From Micromonospora sonchi (GTDB lineage Bacteria > Actinomycetota > Actinomycetes > Mycobacteriales > Micromonosporaceae), in the NCBI RefSeq assembly GCF_014646235.1, contig NZ_BMNB01000003.1:186001-250000 (forward strand): DNA of 64,000 bases, given 5' to 3'. A model generated the notes under the pieces. It made no database searches and had not been told where the DNA came from. It saw nothing but the letters and a program-made list of their open reading frames with translations. The position numbers and the translations under genes were made by a program. Shown here in pieces: positions 63,794-64,000 of the stretch (its first letter is position 1; each line of letters opens with the position of its first letter).

Positions 63794-64000
63794 CTACCAG
63801 CCGACGTGGACGCTGCCGTGCGGCACCCGAGACAGGTCCCGGCCGTACCGGTACAGGTCGTAGCTGTCGGCGTGTACGGCGAGGATCGTCCAGCCGGAGC
63901 CGTGGCCGTCCACGTCCACGGTGAGCGGGTCGCCCACGCTGATGCCGAAGGCGGCTTCGCGGGGGTCGACATTGCGGCGGGCGGTGGCGGTGCTGACGGT
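63794..64000 (-). CDS. C-terminal part of an unidentified protein (partial)
   Basis: Open from the right window edge to a TAG at 63794-63796 on the minus strand. The visible 68 residues are beta-rich: RREAAFGI-type start near NVDPREAAFGISVGDPLTVD, then HGSGWTILAVHADSYDLYRY and SRVPHGSVHVGW. No motif allows a name. It is placed just upstream of the zinc-ribbon gene, likely in the same operon. Confidence 0.5.
   Translation of the reverse strand, partial: TVSTATARRNVDPREAAFGISVGDPLTVDVDGHGSGWTILAVHADSYDLYRYGRDLSRVPHGSVHVGW

Noticed and set aside
1..64000. CRISPR arrays and rRNA genes
   Set aside because: No regularly spaced direct repeats of 25-40 bases with unique spacers and no rRNA-like sequence were seen; the only tandem array is the 12-bp iteron set.
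1..64000. Integrase and attachment sites
   Set aside because: No tyrosine or serine recombinase motifs were seen in any credible frame, and no tRNA-overlapping direct repeats were found; the HTH at 51725 alone does not prove excision.

Overview
The window is 64 kb of very GC-rich DNA with dense, head-to-tail genes, GTG starts and GTGA/ATGA stop-start overlaps. The families (DUF397 next to XRE regulators, DUF6221, DUF6093, ReqiPepy6 Gp37-like tail protein, FtsK-type transfer ATPase, XRE-Nudix regulator) point to an actinomycete, perhaps a Micromonosporaceae; the genus is a guess. The element is a siphovirus-type phage genome joined to a plasmid/AICE-type transfer and regulation region. No integrase, attachment site or ribosomal gene is visible, and both window ends cut through genes, so it could be a prophage or a phage-plasmid.

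Layout, plus strand. 0.1-0.9 kb: small genes and a divergent pair of ribbon-helix-helix regulators whose promoters carry three copies of one 10-bp palindrome. 0.9-4 kb: replication genes: an initiator-like protein with 12-bp tandem repeats inside its own gene, a DnaC-like loader and a DnaB-like helicase. 4-12.2 kb: about twenty small coupled accessory genes, many with zinc-ligand cysteines. 12.2-37.7 kb: the virion and lysis cassette in classic order: small terminase, large terminase split by an intein, portal, MuF-like protein, protease with nested scaffold, decoration protein, major capsid, connectors, tail tube, frameshifted tail chaperone, tape measure, distal tail proteins, lysin and small membrane proteins.

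Layout, rest. 38-41.8 kb (minus): lipoprotein, acetyltransferase-like and small genes, DUF397. 42.1-43.9 kb (plus): XRE-TPR regulator and GNAT. 44-51.5 kb (minus): transfer module with a membrane-anchored GIY-YIG protein, FtsK/TraB-like ATPase, several membrane proteins and a DUF2637-like coiled-coil protein. 51.7-56.2 kb (plus): excisionase-like HTH protein, XRE-Nudix regulator, membrane protein, and a second replication-type winged-helix protein with a leader ORF. 56.2-64 kb (minus): small accessory genes in operons, two of them with promoters that share the same duplicated 13-bp element.

How the parts would work together: the helicase module replicates the DNA, the structural cassette packages it, and the FtsK-like module could in addition move it between mycelial cells. 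The XRE, Nudix and HTH proteins at 42-52 kb are the likely decision switch. The most notable items are the intein with class 3 (Trp-Cys-Thr) features splitting the terminase Walker A motif, the iteron-like array in the initiator gene, the phage-plus-transfer hybrid, and the well-organised operator arrays at 0.6, 51.6, 62.1 and 63.4 kb.
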